A stretch of 64,000 nt of DNA from positions 5,075,001 through 5,139,000 of the forward strand of contig NZ_CP073721.1 in the NCBI RefSeq assembly GCF_025264685.1. Direction: 5' to 3'. A program made the translations under genes and the position numbers. Source of the DNA: Dactylosporangium roseum (GTDB lineage Bacteria; Actinomycetota; Actinomycetes; Mycobacteriales; Micromonosporaceae). Every line of letters begins with the position of its first letter. The first letter of the stretch is position 1. The notes beneath the pieces are model-generated. The model was given only the letters and a program-made list of their open reading frames with translations, did no database searches and was not told the origin of the DNA. Below are positions 8,993 through 18,598 of this stretch, in pieces.

Positions 8993-10021
8993 TCACGCTC
9001 GCAGCGTCCACGCGTCGACCGGGCCCGGGCCGCGCACGACCTGCCCCAGCCGTTCCAGCCGTGCGAGGTGGGCGAGGGTCTCGCCCACGGCCGAGCGCCG
9101 GATGAAGCCCTGGATCTCCGGCCAGGTCCGCGACCAGGTCAATTGCTCGGCGACGTGCCAGGTGGTGGCGCCCGGCCACGCGGCGAGCACTCCGCGGATC
9201 TCGGCCAGCCGGGCCTCGTGGTGGCGGAGCAGGTCGTCCGTGCGCTCGCGGAGGCCGGCGAAGCGCCACTCGTGGGCCGGCAGCACCTCGCCGACCTCCA
9301 GCCCGCCCGCCTTCTCCAGCGACGCCATGAAGTCGCCGAGCGGGTCGGCCGGCTGATCGGAGGACAGGGAGACGTTCGGGCTGATCCGCGGCAGGATGTG
9401 GTCGCCGGAGAACAACAGGCCGCGGGTGTCGTCGTGGTAGCACAGATGACCGGGCGTGTGGCCGGGGGTCCAGACGGCCCGGAGCTCCGGCAGCGGCCGG
9501 TCGCCGTCTTCGATCAGCCGGTCCGGGTCGGCGAGCATCAGCCACGGACGCAGTTCGTCGACGGTGCCGCTGAGTGCGGTGGCGTCGGCGTCGGTCCCGC
9601 CGCGTGCCAGCACCCAGCCGTACATGCGCCGGACGATGGCCTCGATGTCGTGACGCTGCTTGAGGACCTCGGCCTCCAGCGCGTGCATGCCGATCCACGC
9701 GCCCGACGCCTCGCGGACCCGACCGCTGAGCCCGTGGTGATCGGAGTGGACGTGCGTGACCAGCGTCGCCCGCACGTCGGTGACGGAGGCGCCGATGGCG
9801 GCCAGGCCGGCAACGAGCGCGTCCCACGCCTCCTGTGTCGGCCAGCCGGTGTCGATGATGGCGATGCCGTCGGGCCGCTCGAAGGCGTAGACCAGCACGT
9901 ATCGCAAGGGGTTGTCCGGCATCGGCACCGGCACCGACCACAGTCCGGGCCGGACCTGCTCCACCGGCGGCACCGTCTTGGCCAACCACGCCTCGCGTTG
10001 CGCGATGCCCGTCGCATCCAT
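8993..10021 (-). CDS. MBL-fold metallo-hydrolase
   Basis: A 342-residue metallo-beta-lactamase-fold hydrolase. Metal ligands are clear: THVHSDHHG (HxHxDH), GHTPGH, the bridging Asp in SGDHILP and the last His in PAHEW. The C-terminal 80 residues form a helical, winged-helix-like extension typical of the LACTB2/glyoxalase II-related group. I chose ATG 10021; the open frame upstream overlaps the neighbouring MFS gene. It is the last gene of the operon SIS protein - chimera - RpiR - MFS - MBL. The likely activity is hydrolysis of a thioester or ester; the substrate is unknown. Confidence 0.9.
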   Translation of the reverse strand: MDATGIAQREAWLAKTVPPVEQVRPGLWSVPVPMPDNPLRYVLVYAFERPDGIAIIDTGWPTQEAWDALVAGLAAIGASVTDVRATLVTHVHSDHHGLSGRVREASGAWIGMHALEAEVLKQRHDIEAIVRRMYGWVLARGGTDADATALSGTVDELRPWLMLADPDRLIEDGDRPLPELRAVWTPGHTPGHLCYHDDTRGLLFSGDHILPRISPNVSLSSDQPADPLGDFMASLEKAGGLEVGEVLPAHEWRFAGLRERTDDLLRHHEARLAEIRGVLAAWPGATTWHVAEQLTWSRTWPEIQGFIRRSAVGETLAHLARLERLGQVVRGPGPVDAWTLRA

Positions 10022-10088
10022 CACGCTGTCGATCAGACCGCTCCGGGCGGCGCACCACAACAGCAAACGCCCCCGCGTGACAAATCTC

Positions 10089-11369
10089 CTAGGCGGCGGG
10101 ACCCGGCGAACTGCGCGCGAGCGCGCGGGTCCGACCGCCGCCGCCCGAGGGCTCGGCACGGCGCAACGCCCGCCGGGTGCCGAGCCCGAGGGCCGTCTGG
10201 ATGCCGGCCAGCAGGAGCAGGACCAGCCAGGGGACGGCATACCCGTCGCTGGCGTCGCGCAGGGCCCCGAACAGCAACGGCCCCGACGCGCCGGCCGCCT
10301 GGGAGACGAGCATGATCGCCGCACCGGCGCCCACGGCCGCCCGCGCATCGGCCGAGACATCGGCGATGGCGAAGTTCACCAGGGCGAAGCTGGCCCCGTG
10401 GCCGAAAGCGAGCACGATCACGGTCGCCCAGGTCACGAGGGTGCCCGGGCCGCCGGACCCGGACATGGGCAGGGTCAGCATCGCCAGGGCGCCGAGTCCG
10501 AGTGTGCAGCCGGCTGCCGCGCACAGCGTGCCCAGCCGCCCGAATCGCTGGGCGAGGAGCGGGGCGCCGAGCCCGGTCACCAACTGGAAGGCCGAGAAGG
10601 CGCCGAGCAGCACTCCGGCCTGCGCGGCCGGCACGCCCCGGCTGACCAGTGTCGGCACCAACCAGGCGATCTGCGCGAAGACACTCATCGACTGCACCGC
10701 CAGGAAGGCGGTCAGCAGGCGCAGCCAGGGCAGTCCGAGCGCGGCCCGCAGTGTGGACCACGCGCTGCCCGCTTCGCGGTCCTCGGTGCCGGCTCGTTCG
10801 GTGGTGTCCGGGCCAGGGGCGCCACGCCTCGCCGCCAGCGTCCATACGACGGCGGCCACGACGGCGACCGCTCCCAGCACCAGGGCCGCCTGCCGCCATG
10901 AGCCGGTGCGGGCAACCGCCTGGGGCACGGCAAGGGAGGCCAGATAGAACCCGGCCGAGCTGCCGAGCATGATCATCGCTACGCCCGGACCGGCGTGGCG
11001 TGGCATCAGCGCCCGGACCACGGCCGGCAGTACGGTGCCCAGCAGCCCGGCGCCGAGCCCGCCCAGCGCGGCCGCCGACCAGATGCTCCAAGCACCGGGA
11101 ACGAGCAGGACCGCTTGGGCCAGCGCGGTCAGGACGAGCGACGCTCCGACGACGGCGGCTACGTCGAAGCGCCGCTCCAGCCTGAGCGCGAGCGGGGATC
11201 CCAGCGCGATGAGCACGATCGAGACCGCGGACACCGTGCCGGTGACCGCACCGCCCGCGCCCATCTCCTGCTCCACCTGCGCGGCGGCGGCTCCGATCGC
11301 GGCCAGAACGGTCCGTAGGTTGAATGCGCAGAGCAGGACGAGCGCGACGGCACGAACTACAGCCGCCAT
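10089..11369 (-). CDS. MFS transporter, CynX/NimT-like
   Basis: A 426-residue major facilitator with about 12 helices. It begins MAAVVRAVALVLLCAFNLRT and carries GSPLALRLERRF in the 2-3 loop, resembling the cyanate/nitroimidazole (CynX/NimT) subgroup. The start overlaps the end of the RpiR regulator gene by 13 nt, so the two are translated together. The basic Gly/Ser/Arg-rich C-terminus is cytoplasmic. The substrate is unknown, but linkage to an RpiR regulator suggests a small organic anion or sugar derivative. Confidence 0.88.
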   Translation of the reverse strand: MAAVVRAVALVLLCAFNLRTVLAAIGAAAAQVEQEMGAGGAVTGTVSAVSIVLIALGSPLALRLERRFDVAAVVGASLVLTALAQAVLLVPGAWSIWSAAALGGLGAGLLGTVLPAVVRALMPRHAGPGVAMIMLGSSAGFYLASLAVPQAVARTGSWRQAALVLGAVAVVAAVVWTLAARRGAPGPDTTERAGTEDREAGSAWSTLRAALGLPWLRLLTAFLAVQSMSVFAQIAWLVPTLVSRGVPAAQAGVLLGAFSAFQLVTGLGAPLLAQRFGRLGTLCAAAGCTLGLGALAMLTLPMSGSGGPGTLVTWATVIVLAFGHGASFALVNFAIADVSADARAAVGAGAAIMLVSQAAGASGPLLFGALRDASDGYAVPWLVLLLLAGIQTALGLGTRRALRRAEPSGGGGRTRALARSSPGPAA

Positions 11370-12319
11370 GCTGATTCTTCGTCGTGGAACGCGGCGAGGT
11401 TCGCGATGGCCCGGTCGCCCAGCCGCACGGCGACCGCGAGGTAGAGGGCATCGAGGACGGCCAGGTGGGCGAGCCGTCCGGACAGCGCGCCGAAGCGAAA
11501 GTCCAGTTCACGGCCGCCGGCGACGAGGACGACGTCGGCCGCGCGGACGAGCCGGCTGCGGCCGAAACTGGTGATGGCGAGCACCAGTGCCCGGCGGCTC
11601 TGCGCGAGTTCGGCGTAGCGGATGAGCTCCTTGGTGGCGCCGGTGTGACTGACGCAGACGACGACGTCGTCGGGCGTGACCCGGCGGCATTGCAGGAGCT
11701 TCATGTTCGGCGACTCGGGCGCCATGGCGTCGAGGCCGATCGAGGCCAGCCGGTCCTGTGCCTCGACGCACACGTTGTAGGAGGAGCCGAAGCCGAGCAG
11801 CAACACCCGGCGCGCGGCCGACAGCCGGGCGGTGGCGAGGTCAAATGCCTCCGGAGTGATGCTCGACGTGATTTCCCTGAGCAGCTCCGCGTTGAAGTCC
11901 ATGACGGTACGCAGCACGTCGTACGGTTCGGACTGCGCGTCGATCGTCCAGCTCACCTGCGGACGACGGGTGGCCAGCTCGCGGGCCAGGTGAATCTTGA
12001 GATCCTGGTAGCCCCGGTAGCCGAGTTTGTGACAGCACCGCACCGCCGTCGACTCCGCCGTGCCGGCCCGGGACGCCAGCTCGGCGACCGTCATGTTCAC
12101 CACGCCCTCGGGATCGTCCAGGATCGCCTGAGCGACTTTACGGTCCCCGGGCGGCAGCGACTCGAGCATCGATCGCACAGAGGCGAGCACTGTCTTGTCC
12201 CCGACCTGCGCGCCGCTCTTGCGGATGCGGCGAGACCCGGTCCCCCGCACCGCGGCGATGGCCGGGTGCGGCTGCTCCGGGGTCTGGTCGGTGCCACCGG
12301 CCGTCGGTACCGAACTCAT
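11357..12319 (-). CDS. MurR/RpiR family transcriptional regulator
   Basis: A 320-residue regulator. The N-terminal HTH_6 domain (residues about 40-115) includes MTVAELASRAGTAESTAVRC and GYRGYQDLK. The C-terminal SIS domain (residues about 140-280) has RVLLLGFGSSYNVC and VVCVSHTGATKEL, the sugar-phosphate-binding signature. ATG 12319 follows AAGGGGA. It starts 2 nt after the stop of the solute-binding/phosphorylase chimera and overlaps the MFS gene, so it sits inside the operon it probably controls. The effector is likely a phosphosugar. Confidence 0.93.
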   Translation of the reverse strand: MSSVPTAGGTDQTPEQPHPAIAAVRGTGSRRIRKSGAQVGDKTVLASVRSMLESLPPGDRKVAQAILDDPEGVVNMTVAELASRAGTAESTAVRCCHKLGYRGYQDLKIHLARELATRRPQVSWTIDAQSEPYDVLRTVMDFNAELLREITSSITPEAFDLATARLSAARRVLLLGFGSSYNVCVEAQDRLASIGLDAMAPESPNMKLLQCRRVTPDDVVVCVSHTGATKELIRYAELAQSRRALVLAITSFGRSRLVRAADVVLVAGGRELDFRFGALSGRLAHLAVLDALYLAVAVRLGDRAIANLAAFHDEESAWRL

Positions 12320-12321
12320 CG

Positions 12322-13443
12322 TCAGATCCCCTTGTCGGTGGTGGGCGGGTCGGAGTGCGGGCGGGGGACCCAGTGACGAACGCCGTGGGCCGCTCGTTCG
12401 CGGTCGAAGCATGCCAGAGTGCGCAGCCCCTCGACGAGCACTCGTGCCGCGGCGTCCATCCCGGCACCGGCGTCCAGCACCTTGCCGACCGTGTAGTTGT
12501 CGGTGACCCCCTGGACGACGCCGCTGCGTCGCCCGAAGAGGTTCGACAGCGTCACCACGGCTGACGCCTCGCGGTCGTTGCTCAGCACACCGGCGCGCAC
12601 ATAGTAGTCGATGATCTCGGTGTGCCGCGGCTGCAGGTAGCCGCCCACCGACGGCCGGCCGGTGCCGACGGTGTCGGAGTCCGACGATCTGGTGACGCCC
12701 ACGTGCAGGTTGGCACCGGTGTCATGCGCGGCCTGCACCAGCGCCGCCACGACGTCGTAGGACGGTGCGGCCGGAAAGGCCGGCGTGATGTACGCCCGGG
12801 TCATGCCGTCGTCACGAACCACACCGGAGGACACGACGACGTCGCCGGGGCCGACCACCGGCCGCACACCGGCGCCGGAGAGGGCCGGCGCCATCGCCAC
12901 GAAGTCCTCGTAGGTCTGCGGCGGGGTGAGCTTGAGCTTGTCGAAGAGCGTCTTGTTGTAGAAGAAGGTGGTGACCGCGACACCGGACAGGGGGACGGCC
13001 CACACCTTGCCGTTGACGGTGAACGGGGTCAGCGCGCCCTCGGCGAGCCGGTCCTTGACCTGGGGGACCATGTCGTCGAGCGGTTCCAGCATGCCCTTGG
13101 GCTGATACGAGGTGTTCACCGGGTTGCCGGCGCAGACGATGACATCCATCTGCTCACCGGCGAGCTGCGCGTTCGAGGTACGGGTGACCTCATCGGCCAT
13201 CTGGCCCCGGGCGTCGAAGACGATCTTCGACACCTGGGGGTTTTCGGCGATGAAGCCCTCGGCGAGGGCGTTCTGGACCTTGGTGTAGACGTCCTTGGTC
13301 GCGTTCGCCGGGATGGTGTTGAACTGGTTCGGCCCGAAGACCACAAGCTTGATTCCGTCAGTCTCCGATGGCGAGTCGGACGAGCAAGCGGCGACGGAGA
13401 GCAGGACGGCGACGGCGACGGTTGCGGCGAGCTTGCGCCTCAT
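12322..13443 (-). pseudogene. Chimera: ABC sugar-binding lipoprotein N-half fused to uridine phosphorylase C-half
   Basis: Residues 1-20 are a lipoprotein signal (VAVAVLLSVAAC, lipobox Cys20). Residues about 30-192 match an extracellular solute-binding protein, including VNGKVWAVPLSGVAVTTFFY and FDKLKLTPPQTYEDFVAMAP. From about residue 197 the match changes to nucleoside (uridine) phosphorylase: GDVVVSSGVVRDDG, ITPAFPAAPSYDVVAALV, LHVGVTRSSD and the helix RSGVVQGVTDNY. The binding protein lacks its C-terminal half and the phosphorylase its first 90 or so residues. The join near 12850 is in frame, as expected from a deletion between two genes of one operon; no ABC permease genes remain. The exported phosphorylase half could hardly work. 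It is probably a decayed relic, though the frame is intact. Confidence 0.75.
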
Positions 13444-13501
13444 TGGGATACACCTCATTTCAGGGCGGTGCGGAGGAAGCGGAGGGCGGAGGATGGGGTA
13501 G

Positions 13502-14593
13502 TCATACCGGTAACTCCATGTCGTACATCCGGTCACCGAAGGTGCGGCGGCTGCCCCACCCCGGCTCCAGGTCACGGACCTGGCCGACGGCACCGACGAC
13601 AGCGATGGCCGTCAGCACGGACGCCACCTGCAGGGCCGGGCCGCTGCGCGGTAGCACGATCTCCGCGTGCGGGACGACGTCGGGGAGATACGCCAGCGTC
13701 GCCTCGACAAAGTCCGCGTCACGCCTGCCGTAGACCGAGAGAATCCCGGTCTTCTCCGGCGACTTGAGCACTGTCTGATACCGCCCGTGCACGAAGTTGC
13801 GCACCTCGGCGACCTGCAGAAAACCGAGCGCGCCTTCGGCGTACTTGGAGTCGATGTCGACGGCCACGGCCGTCGCCTCGGGCGTGAAGTTGAGCACCGT
13901 GTGCTCCCGGGAGAGCACCGGCGCCAGCCGCTCGGCGAGCCAGTTCACCTGCTCGGGCACGGTCGCACCGGCCGGTGCCGTACGGACCTGCCGGCCCGGC
14001 CCGCCGAGCGTTGGGAACAGCTCCGCGATCGACGCCGGCAGGGCGTCATCGTCCCGGCCGAAGCGCTCCGGATAGGCTTCGGTCATTGCGCGAGCCGCGA
14101 CGACGACCTGGCCGAGCAGGGCGCTGACGGAGACCCAGCCGTGAATCTCGGGCAGCAGGTCGTAGCCGAAGACCGGGGCGGGCGTGTCGGCGAGCAGCCG
14201 GGCGACGGGCGAGCCGGTTCGGCCGCAGAATACCCCCCAGCGGTCGGCGTCCCGCGAGAGGAGCTTGGCACCGCGGACCGAGTCGCCATGACCACCGCCG
14301 GCGGTCACCAACAGGCCTCGCCCAGCACGCAGCCGCAGGGTCGCGTACTCGAGGTCCATCGGCGTGCCGAACCGTGCGAGGTTACCCGTCGCGTCCTCGT
14401 GCAGACACGCAAGCGCCGCCGCGACGGCGAGCGACCCGCCGGCGCCGATGGTCAGCAGTGACCCGTCCCGTCCCGCGCGAAGCCACGCGGCGAAGTCCGA
14501 GACGTCGAACGCCATCGCGTCCTTGTACGTCTGAGCGAGCTGTCCGAGCTCCTCCCGGTACGGGATCCGTACAAACGTGTCGAAGTCGAACAC
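13502..14593 (-). CDS. SIS-like sugar phosphate-binding protein
   Basis: A 363-residue protein starting at GTG 14593 (a second GTG is adjacent at 14596) behind GAGAGAGG. A glycine-rich turn, LTIGAGGSLAVAAALACL (residues about 44-61), and a second segment, GLLVTAGGGHGDSVRGAKLL, recall the two phosphosugar-binding loops of SIS isomerases. The Ser-rich loops are altered, so membership is tentative. The C-terminal half is less recognisable. It is first in the leftward operon that includes the solute-binding chimera and an RpiR regulator, which supports a role in phosphosugar metabolism. No membrane segment is seen. Confidence 0.55.
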   Translation of the reverse strand: MFDFDTFVRIPYREELGQLAQTYKDAMAFDVSDFAAWLRAGRDGSLLTIGAGGSLAVAAALACLHEDATGNLARFGTPMDLEYATLRLRAGRGLLVTAGGGHGDSVRGAKLLSRDADRWGVFCGRTGSPVARLLADTPAPVFGYDLLPEIHGWVSVSALLGQVVVAARAMTEAYPERFGRDDDALPASIAELFPTLGGPGRQVRTAPAGATVPEQVNWLAERLAPVLSREHTVLNFTPEATAVAVDIDSKYAEGALGFLQVAEVRNFVHGRYQTVLKSPEKTGILSVYGRRDADFVEATLAYLPDVVPHAEIVLPRSGPALQVASVLTAIAVVGAVGQVRDLEPGWGSRRTFGDRMYDMELPV

Positions 14594-14841
14594 CACACAT
14601 CCTCTCTCCCGGCCGCACATTGGGAGCATCATTCCAGTGATGAGGAGTATGGCTGGAAATTCCATCCGGTAGCTATCTAGGTGGATCACAATTCCGCAAC
14701 GTTGCCGGCCCGGGCCGGCCAAAGGCGACCCGCCTTTTCCCTGCACAGACGCGGGGGCCGGCGAGTTGACGGCTGATCTTGACGGTCGACCGGCCCGGCG
14801 CCGGCAGTCAGGGACAGGACCGGCCTTCGGCCGGCCGGGCC

Positions 14842-15735
14842 TCAGTGCGGGCGGTGGTCACGCGCGACGCCACCGCGGCTGTCGCGGCCGGCGACGGTGC
14901 GCAGGGTGCGGTGCCAGGGGTTCGCCGGCAGCCCCGGGTGAAGCATCGCCACCGCGACGCAGTACTTGCTCATCACGGCCGGGCGGACCCCCAGGCCGCG
15001 CAGGATCCGATCGACCGGCGTGCTCTGGTTCGCCGACTTCACCTCCACGAGCACGTGGTCACGCAGGCCCGGCGCCAGCCGGTCAGGCGGCCTCCGCTCC
15101 GCTGCGGCCGCACGACCTTCGAGCCGAGCCCACGATGACCGGCCCCTCCACTGCGCTCCGGACCAGTCATCGGCCGAGCACACCAGCCCGACGTCGCAGG
15201 TGAGCCGCGTCGACCGGTCGTCGGTGACGAGGGTGGCCCGCCGGTAGCGGGTGCGCAGCACCGGCCCCAGGGCCGGTGGCGTGATCTGGTAGGCGTCGCC
15301 CAGGGCCTCGCGCACGAACCCGAGCCCGGCACCGGTGAGCCGTTCCCGGTCCGCGAACGGATAGCGGAGGCGCTGTTTGACGGTCACCCCGCGGGCCCCC
15401 TTGAGCTTCACCTCCAGCAGGCATTCCCCGCTGTCGAGGTAGCTACGGGTACGCACCTTGTACCGCCGCCGCCGGCGTTGCAGGTGGGCGCGGTAGGTGT
15501 CCAGGTCGGCGGTGTCGAAGTAGACCGAGTCGTACTCGAACAGGCGCCGACCGTCGATCTCCAACGCGGTCACGCCGGCGCCGAGGGCGGCCACGAACGC
15601 GCCGGCCGACCGCGCGGGGAGAAGGTACTTCCGGTCGACGCGGGTGAGCAGGGCGGCGGCGGAGGTCACGTCCGCGAGGGACACCGGCGGCAGGCCGGTC
15701 AGCGCCTGCCGCAGGGCCTGTTCGGCGGTGGTCAT
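14842..15735 (-). CDS. VTC-domain (polyphosphate polymerase-like) protein
   Basis: A 297-residue protein of the VTC domain family, the fold of the yeast polyphosphate polymerase Vtc4. The tunnel-lining charged residues appear as RVDRKYLLP, YDSVYFDT, YKVRTRSYLDS, CLLEVKLKGARG and, near the C-terminus, VEVKSANQST. It overlaps the DUF4956 gene by 4 nt (ATGA), a widespread bacterial pairing in which the soluble VTC protein is thought to work with the membrane DUF4956 protein. Making or binding polyphosphate or a related polymer is inferred from the family. It is followed by a 250-nt stretch with no gene. Confidence 0.88.
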   Translation of the reverse strand: MTTAEQALRQALTGLPPVSLADVTSAAALLTRVDRKYLLPARSAGAFVAALGAGVTALEIDGRRLFEYDSVYFDTADLDTYRAHLQRRRRRYKVRTRSYLDSGECLLEVKLKGARGVTVKQRLRYPFADRERLTGAGLGFVREALGDAYQITPPALGPVLRTRYRRATLVTDDRSTRLTCDVGLVCSADDWSGAQWRGRSSWARLEGRAAAAERRPPDRLAPGLRDHVLVEVKSANQSTPVDRILRGLGVRPAVMSKYCVAVAMLHPGLPANPWHRTLRTVAGRDSRGGVARDHRPH

Positions 15736-16352
15736 CGCAGCACCGGCGCGGGGGCCGCGGTGGTGGGCCGGTGGGTCGCCGGGGTGGTCCTCGATCGCCC
15801 GGAACGCCGGTGCGCCCGGTACCGGACGTCGACGACGGTGACGTCGCGGACGTAGTCGACCTCGGCGACGTACAGCTTCGTGATCTCGCCGCCGAGACGG
15901 TACGCCAGGTCGGCGCGCAGGGCGTCCTCGTCGTCGTGTACCACGTCGAGGGTCACCATCCGCCGCTCGGCCCGAGCCAGCAGCCTCGGGTGGTCCGCCA
16001 CGTACATGACGGCGAGCAGTCCCAGGTTGAGGCCGATCATGACCCGCAGGTCGACCGGGCGCAGGCCGTTGATCAGGCCGAGAACCAGTGCGATGAAGTA
16101 GTAGCCCACCTCACCTTGCGCCATCGTGTCGGACCGCAGGCGGATGATCGAGAGCACGGCGAAGAGCCCGAAGCCCACGGCGAGATCGACCCGGTGCACC
16201 GCGAGCAGCACCGCGACGGCGAAGATGCCGGCGTTGAGCGCGACATAGCCCAGGAGCAGGTCCCGGCGACCGTGGCGCCGGAAGTACAGCAGGTACCCGA
16301 GTATGACGATCGCGGTCAGGTCGACGGCGGCGTTCTGCAGCAGGACTGGCAT
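15732..16352 (-). CDS. DUF4956 membrane protein
   Basis: A 206-residue protein with four membrane helices in the first half (AAVDLTAIVILGYLLYF, LAVGFGLFAVLSIIRLRSD, VGYYFIALVLGLINGL, MIGLNLGLLAVMYVAD) and a cytoplasmic ferredoxin-like C-terminal half. FAVLSIIRLRSD is the family signature. The start is ATG 16352 with GGAGG 5 nt upstream; a GTG 12 nt earlier lacks a ribosome site. It overlaps the VTC gene and lies 84 nt downstream of a two-component operon in the same direction, which may control it. Confidence 0.88.
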   Translation of the reverse strand: MPVLLQNAAVDLTAIVILGYLLYFRRHGRRDLLLGYVALNAGIFAVAVLLAVHRVDLAVGFGLFAVLSIIRLRSDTMAQGEVGYYFIALVLGLINGLRPVDLRVMIGLNLGLLAVMYVADHPRLLARAERRMVTLDVVHDDEDALRADLAYRLGGEITKLYVAEVDYVRDVTVVDVRYRAHRRSGRSRTTPATHRPTTAAPAPVLR

Positions 16353-16436
16353 CCGATCCTCCACGTGGTGCGGGTGATACGCGCACAGCCTGCGGCCCGG
16401 GCGTGAGATCGGGATGAGCGGCGGATGAGAGCCTCC

Positions 16437-17114
16437 TCATGCACCCGGTGGTCTGCGGTCGACGAGCCGGTACCCCACCCCGCGCACCGTCTCGATCCGA
16501 TCGGCGCCGAGCTTGCGCCGGAGGTAGCGAATGTAGACGTCGACGACGTTGGAGCCGGGATCGAAGTCCAGGCCCCACACGTAGCTGAGCAACTGCCCCC
16601 GGCTCAGTATCTGACCGGCGTGCCGGACCAGCGCCTCGGCGAGCGCGAACTCGCGTGCCGACAGCTCCACGACCCGATCGCCGGCCCGCACGGACCGGGT
16701 ACGCAGGTCGAGCGTGAGATCACCGGCGGACAGCCGGGTCGGCTCCGTCGCCTGGCGTGGCACCAGCCGCAGCCGGACCCGGGCGAGGAGTTCCTCGAAC
16801 GCGAACGGCTTCGCCATGTAGTCGTCGGCACCGCCCTCCAGGCCGGCCACGGTGTCCGGGACGGTGTCCCGAGCGGTGAGGATGACGACCGGCATCGCCA
16901 CCTTCTCGGTCCGTAGTTGCCGGAGCACACTGAGCCCGTCCCGCCCCGGCAGTCCCAGGTCCAGGATCATCAGGTCGTACGTGCCACTGCGCCCCTCGGC
17001 GTACGCGGCGTGCCCGTCTTCGACCACGGTCACCACGAACCCGTGCGCCCGCAGGCCCTTCGCCACGAACGAGGCGACCCGCGACTCGTCCTCGACCAGC
17101 AGGATGCGGCTCAT
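16437..17114 (-). CDS. OmpR-family response regulator
   Basis: A 225-residue response regulator. The receiver has the acidic pair (VEDES), phosphoacceptor Asp52 in LMILDLGLPG, Thr80 and Lys102 (MAKPF). The C-terminal winged helix (residues about 130-222) has ELSAREFALAEALVRH, DPGSNVVDVYIRYLRRKLG and the wing VRGVGYRL. It overlaps the histidine kinase gene by 4 nt (ATGA), so the two are made together. Targets are not known; the downstream DUF4956/VTC pair, on the same strand 84 nt away, is a good candidate. Confidence 0.95.
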   Translation of the reverse strand: MSRILLVEDESRVASFVAKGLRAHGFVVTVVEDGHAAYAEGRSGTYDLMILDLGLPGRDGLSVLRQLRTEKVAMPVVILTARDTVPDTVAGLEGGADDYMAKPFAFEELLARVRLRLVPRQATEPTRLSAGDLTLDLRTRSVRAGDRVVELSAREFALAEALVRHAGQILSRGQLLSYVWGLDFDPGSNVVDVYIRYLRRKLGADRIETVRGVGYRLVDRRPPGA

Positions 17115-18598
17115 GGCAGGTACTCCTCCGCTCGTTCCGGCTCGCGTGCCGTCTCGTCCGGCCCGACGGGGAGCAGCAGGCTGAACGTCGCGCCGCGCCC
17201 GGGGGCGCTTGACAATCGCACCGTGCCGCCGTGCGCCGCGGCGATCACCTTCACGATGGACAGGCCCAGACCCACGCCGATCGACCGGTTCCGGGCGTCA
17301 CCGCCGCGGACGAACCGGTCGAAGATCCGGGTGGCGATGACCGGATCCACGCCCGGCCCGGTGTCGCGTACCCACAGCCGCAGGGTCGTGCCGTCGTGGG
17401 CGGAACCCACCTCGATCACGTCGCCGGGGCCGGTGTGCGCGGCGGCGTTCGCGGCGAGTTGCAGCAGCGCCTGCGTCAGGCGTTGCTGGTCCGCCACGAC
17501 CACCACGTCGGCGACGCCGCCGAGCATCCACCGTCGCTCGCCGAGGACCTGCGCCTTGACCAGCGTGTCCATCGTCAGGTCGCCGGCGTGCACGGGACCG
17601 GTGACCAGGAAGTCGGGCTGGCCGGCCTTCGCGAGTACGAGCAGATCGTTGACAATGCGCGCCATGCGGTCGAGTTCGTCGGTGACCAGGGCGACGGTCT
17701 CCGCCCGCTCGACCGGGTCGTCACCCATCAGTTCGAGGTGACCCCGCACCACGGTGATCGGGGTGCGCAACTCGTGTCCCGCGTCGTCGAGGAACTGGCG
17801 CTGGGTGGCGAAGGCGTCCTCGAGCCGGTCGAGCATGGTGTTGAAGGTCCGGGACAACGCGGCGATGTCGTCGGTGCCGCGCACCGGGATGCGCCCGCTC
17901 AGGTCGGTGGAGCTGATCCGCTCGGCGGTCTGGCGTACCAGCCGGACGGGGGCGAGGATCTGTCCGGCCAGCAGCCACCCGGTCATCGCCGCGAGCAACA
18001 GCGCGGCCAGCCCGACGACGGCCTGGATGCCGATGCTGTGGTCGACCTCGGCGCGCTCCAGGCCGCGGAACTCGATCACCACGAGCGCGCCGGGGCGCGG
18101 GTCCGCGGGCAACCGCACCGGCAGCACCGCGTACCGGACCCGGCCCGCGCTCGTGTCCGCCCAGCCGGCGGTCGCGTCCCGATGGCTGGTGATCTTGGCA
18201 ACGAAGGCGGCGTCCTCGTCCAGCCGGGCCGGTGGGACGCCGGCACTGCGCCGGTCAGGAACGCCGGACACCAGGGAGAAGTACATCTCGTGCCGGTCCG
18301 GCACGTTGTGTTGCAGGTGCCGGGCCAGGAAGTCGTCCACCCGCTGGTAGGGGCCGCCCGTCGCCGGATCGACGGCGGTGGCCGCGAAGGCCCGTAGCTT
18401 GCGGGCCTCCTGCTCCAGTTCCCGGTCCAGCCGGTCGTCCAGCCGATCCAGCAGCACCATCCGGGTGACGGCCACCGACACCAGCAGTGCCAGCGCCACG
18501 AGCAACAGCATCCAGCCCAGGATCCGCGTTCGGGCACTCGGCCACGACAGGCCGGGACCCGTGTCGCGGAGAGCCTCAGTCGTCATCGTCGTCGTCAT
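17111..18598 (-). CDS. Sensor histidine kinase with HAMP domain
   Basis: A 495-residue kinase. Helix 1 (residues about 27-47) and helix 2 (about 191-213) flank an extracytoplasmic sensor domain of about 140 residues. HAMP follows (LAPVRLVRQTAERISSTDLS), then the H-box FLDDAGHELRTPITVVRG with His275. The N-box is LLQLAANAAAHTG (Asn384), followed by G-boxes DTGPGVDP and GVGLGLSIVK. It overlaps the response regulator gene downstream. Upstream, its start (ATG 18598 or 18586) lies inside the end of a small acidic-tailed membrane protein gene. The input signal is unknown; that small protein could be a sensor partner. Confidence 0.95.
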   Translation of the reverse strand: MTTTMTTEALRDTGPGLSWPSARTRILGWMLLLVALALLVSVAVTRMVLLDRLDDRLDRELEQEARKLRAFAATAVDPATGGPYQRVDDFLARHLQHNVPDRHEMYFSLVSGVPDRRSAGVPPARLDEDAAFVAKITSHRDATAGWADTSAGRVRYAVLPVRLPADPRPGALVVIEFRGLERAEVDHSIGIQAVVGLAALLLAAMTGWLLAGQILAPVRLVRQTAERISSTDLSGRIPVRGTDDIAALSRTFNTMLDRLEDAFATQRQFLDDAGHELRTPITVVRGHLELMGDDPVERAETVALVTDELDRMARIVNDLLVLAKAGQPDFLVTGPVHAGDLTMDTLVKAQVLGERRWMLGGVADVVVVADQQRLTQALLQLAANAAAHTGPGDVIEVGSAHDGTTLRLWVRDTGPGVDPVIATRIFDRFVRGGDARNRSIGVGLGLSIVKVIAAAHGGTVRLSSAPGRGATFSLLLPVGPDETAREPERAEEYLP

